From positions 1,994,001 to 2,058,000 of the forward strand of contig NZ_WBOF01000001.1 in the NCBI RefSeq assembly GCF_009569385.1: a DNA stretch of 64,000 bases, read 5' to 3'. Of this stretch, positions 63,231 to 64,000 are shown piece after piece (the stretch's first letter is position 1; every line of letters begins with the position of its first letter). The notes under the pieces are model-generated. The model had not been told where the DNA came from. It did no database searches and worked only from the letters and a program-made list of their open reading frames with translations. The position numbers and the translations under genes are program-made. This DNA is from Streptomyces kaniharaensis (GTDB lineage: Bacteria > Actinomycetota > Actinomycetes > Streptomycetales > Streptomycetaceae).

Positions 63231-63282
63231 CGCGCTCAGTGACCGCGCTCAGCGACCGCTCTCAGGGACCACTGTCAGTGCC
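63231..63282. repeat. Four tandem 13-bp repeats upstream of the YcaQ-like gene
   Basis: Four consecutive 13-base units: CGCGCTCAGTGAC, CGCGCTCAGCGAC, CGCTCTCAGGGAC and the more diverged CACTGTCAGTGCC. They fill most of the gap between the GNAT stop and the next start (63302). Confidence 0.75.
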
Positions 63283-63301
63283 CGCGGCTACGCTCGCCGG
63301 C

Positions 63302-64000
63302 ATGACCGCCGTGCCTGCCGACAGCTCCCCCGCGCCGTCCCCCGTCACCGTCCTCGGCGCCGACGACGCCCGCCGGATCGCCCTGCGCGCGCAGGGCCTG
63401 CTCGGCGCGCCGGACCGCCGGGCCGGGGTGCGCGGGGTGCTGCGGCACCTGGGCGCCGTCCAGCTGGACACCATCTCGGTGCTGGCCCGCTCGCACGAAC
63501 TGGTCCCGTACGCCCGGCTCGGCGCGGTCGGCCGCCCGGCGATCGAGGCGGCCTACTGGGGCCACGGCACCAGCTTCGAGTACTGGTCGCACGCGGCCTG
63601 CATCCTGCCGGTCGAGGAGTGGCCGCTGTTCGCCTTCCGGCGCCGCCGGTACCGCGACCGCGGCCACCTCTGGGGGCACCAGGTCTCGCCGGAGACGTAC
63701 CGGCACGTGCTCGACAAGCTGCGCGCCGAGGGGCCGTTGACCTCCACCGAGCTGGGCGGCGCCAAGAAGACCGCCGAGTGGTGGGACTGGTCCGACACCA
63801 AGATCGCGGTCGAACGGGCGCTGGCCTTCGGTGACGTGGTCTGCACCGAGCGCCGGAGCTGGAAGCGCGTCTACGCACTGGCCGAACAGGCCGTCCCGGA
63901 CGCCCTGTTCGGCCAGGACCGGTCCGGCGAGGAGTGCGTGCGCACACTGGTCTCCCAGGCCGGCGCCGCCCTCGGCGTCGCCACCCGGGCCGACCTGCTC
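63302..64000 (+). CDS. YcaQ-type winged-helix DNA glycosylase-like protein (runs off window end)
   Basis: The frame opens at the ATG at 63302 and stays open for 233 codons to the window edge. After a Pro/Ser-rich lead of about 15 residues comes the winged-helix family text: VRGVLRHLGAVQLDTISVLA with the Gln-x-Asp motif (QLD) of YcaQ/AlkX crosslink-repair glycosylases, then SHELVPYARLG, YWSHAACILPVEEWPLF and FRRRRYRDRG. The family removes crosslinked or alkylated bases; some streptomycete relatives protect producers from DNA-crosslinking natural products. The C-terminus is not visible. Confidence 0.85.
   Translation, partial: MTAVPADSSPAPSPVTVLGADDARRIALRAQGLLGAPDRRAGVRGVLRHLGAVQLDTISVLARSHELVPYARLGAVGRPAIEAAYWGHGTSFEYWSHAACILPVEEWPLFAFRRRRYRDRGHLWGHQVSPETYRHVLDKLRAEGPLTSTELGGAKKTAEWWDWSDTKIAVERALAFGDVVCTERRSWKRVYALAEQAVPDALFGQDRSGEECVRTLVSQAGAALGVATRADLL

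Overview
This is high-GC DNA typical of an actinomycete of the family Streptomycetaceae (Streptomyces or Kitasatospora). Codon third positions are almost all G or C, there are SsgA-like sporulation proteins, pkaA/pkaB-type kinases, an actinobacterial tmRNA, frequent GTG starts and four-base stop/start overlaps. From memory, the order ssgG ... murA-hupA-malic enzyme-HelD helicase-ssrA-smpB-S41 protease-ftsX-ftsE-prfB-pkaB-pkaA ... NAD-GDH ... secA matches the S. coelicolor chromosome near SCO2924 to SCO3005. The window is therefore core chromosome. I see no prophage, insertion sequence, CRISPR array or biosynthetic cluster.

Layout. 1-10.8 kb: two RDD membrane proteins, the SsgA-like gene, a GT87 membrane glycosyltransferase, a CBM2-GH18 chitinase behind a strong terminator, an OmpR-type two-component pair, a small exported protein, an Lrp/AsnC regulator and a Lon-like protease without a PDZ domain. 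10.8-14.7 kb: an IclR-like regulator, DUF2752 and TM2 membrane proteins and a DEAD/DEAH helicase. 15-19.5 kb: a tightly coupled operon of sortase, membrane esterase and MprF-like lysyl-phosphatidylglycerol synthase. 19.9-23.6 kb: a deacetylase-like lipoprotein, an MFS exporter, an odd tRNA-Cys and a small secreted protein. 23.7-28.1 kb: a three-subunit xanthine dehydrogenase-type operon with three coupled cistrons. 28.5-40.2 kb: DUF3039, YqgE, murA, hupA, malic enzyme, a candidate sRNA, HelD-like RNA polymerase recycling factor, tmRNA and smpB, an S41 protease, and ftsX/ftsE. 40.5-48.7 kb: a small zinc-ribbon membrane protein, prfB, two Ser/Thr kinases and an FHA-FtsK ATPase. 48.7-56.1 kb: a decayed gene remnant, then P5C dehydrogenase and large NAD-glutamate dehydrogenase, which together convert proline-derived P5C to 2-oxoglutarate. 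56.2-64 kb: HAD hydrolase, DUF6912, patatin, an Rv3235-like protein, secA, a GNAT acetyltransferase and a partial YcaQ-type protein running off the end.

The most interesting signals are small: a promoter-terminator-bounded structured RNA of about 130 nt between the malic enzyme and helD genes; a tandem duplication of the prfB 3' end that creates a 22-codon mini-gene with its own ribosome binding site; a tRNA-Cys with an unusual body; a long TPAHG-repeat tail on the xanthine dehydrogenase iron-sulfur subunit; and several phased repeats at promoters. I did not find an obviously new multi-gene system. The sortase-esterase-MprF operon is the best candidate for an under-described functional unit. 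All family calls were made by reading translated sequence, without database searches.
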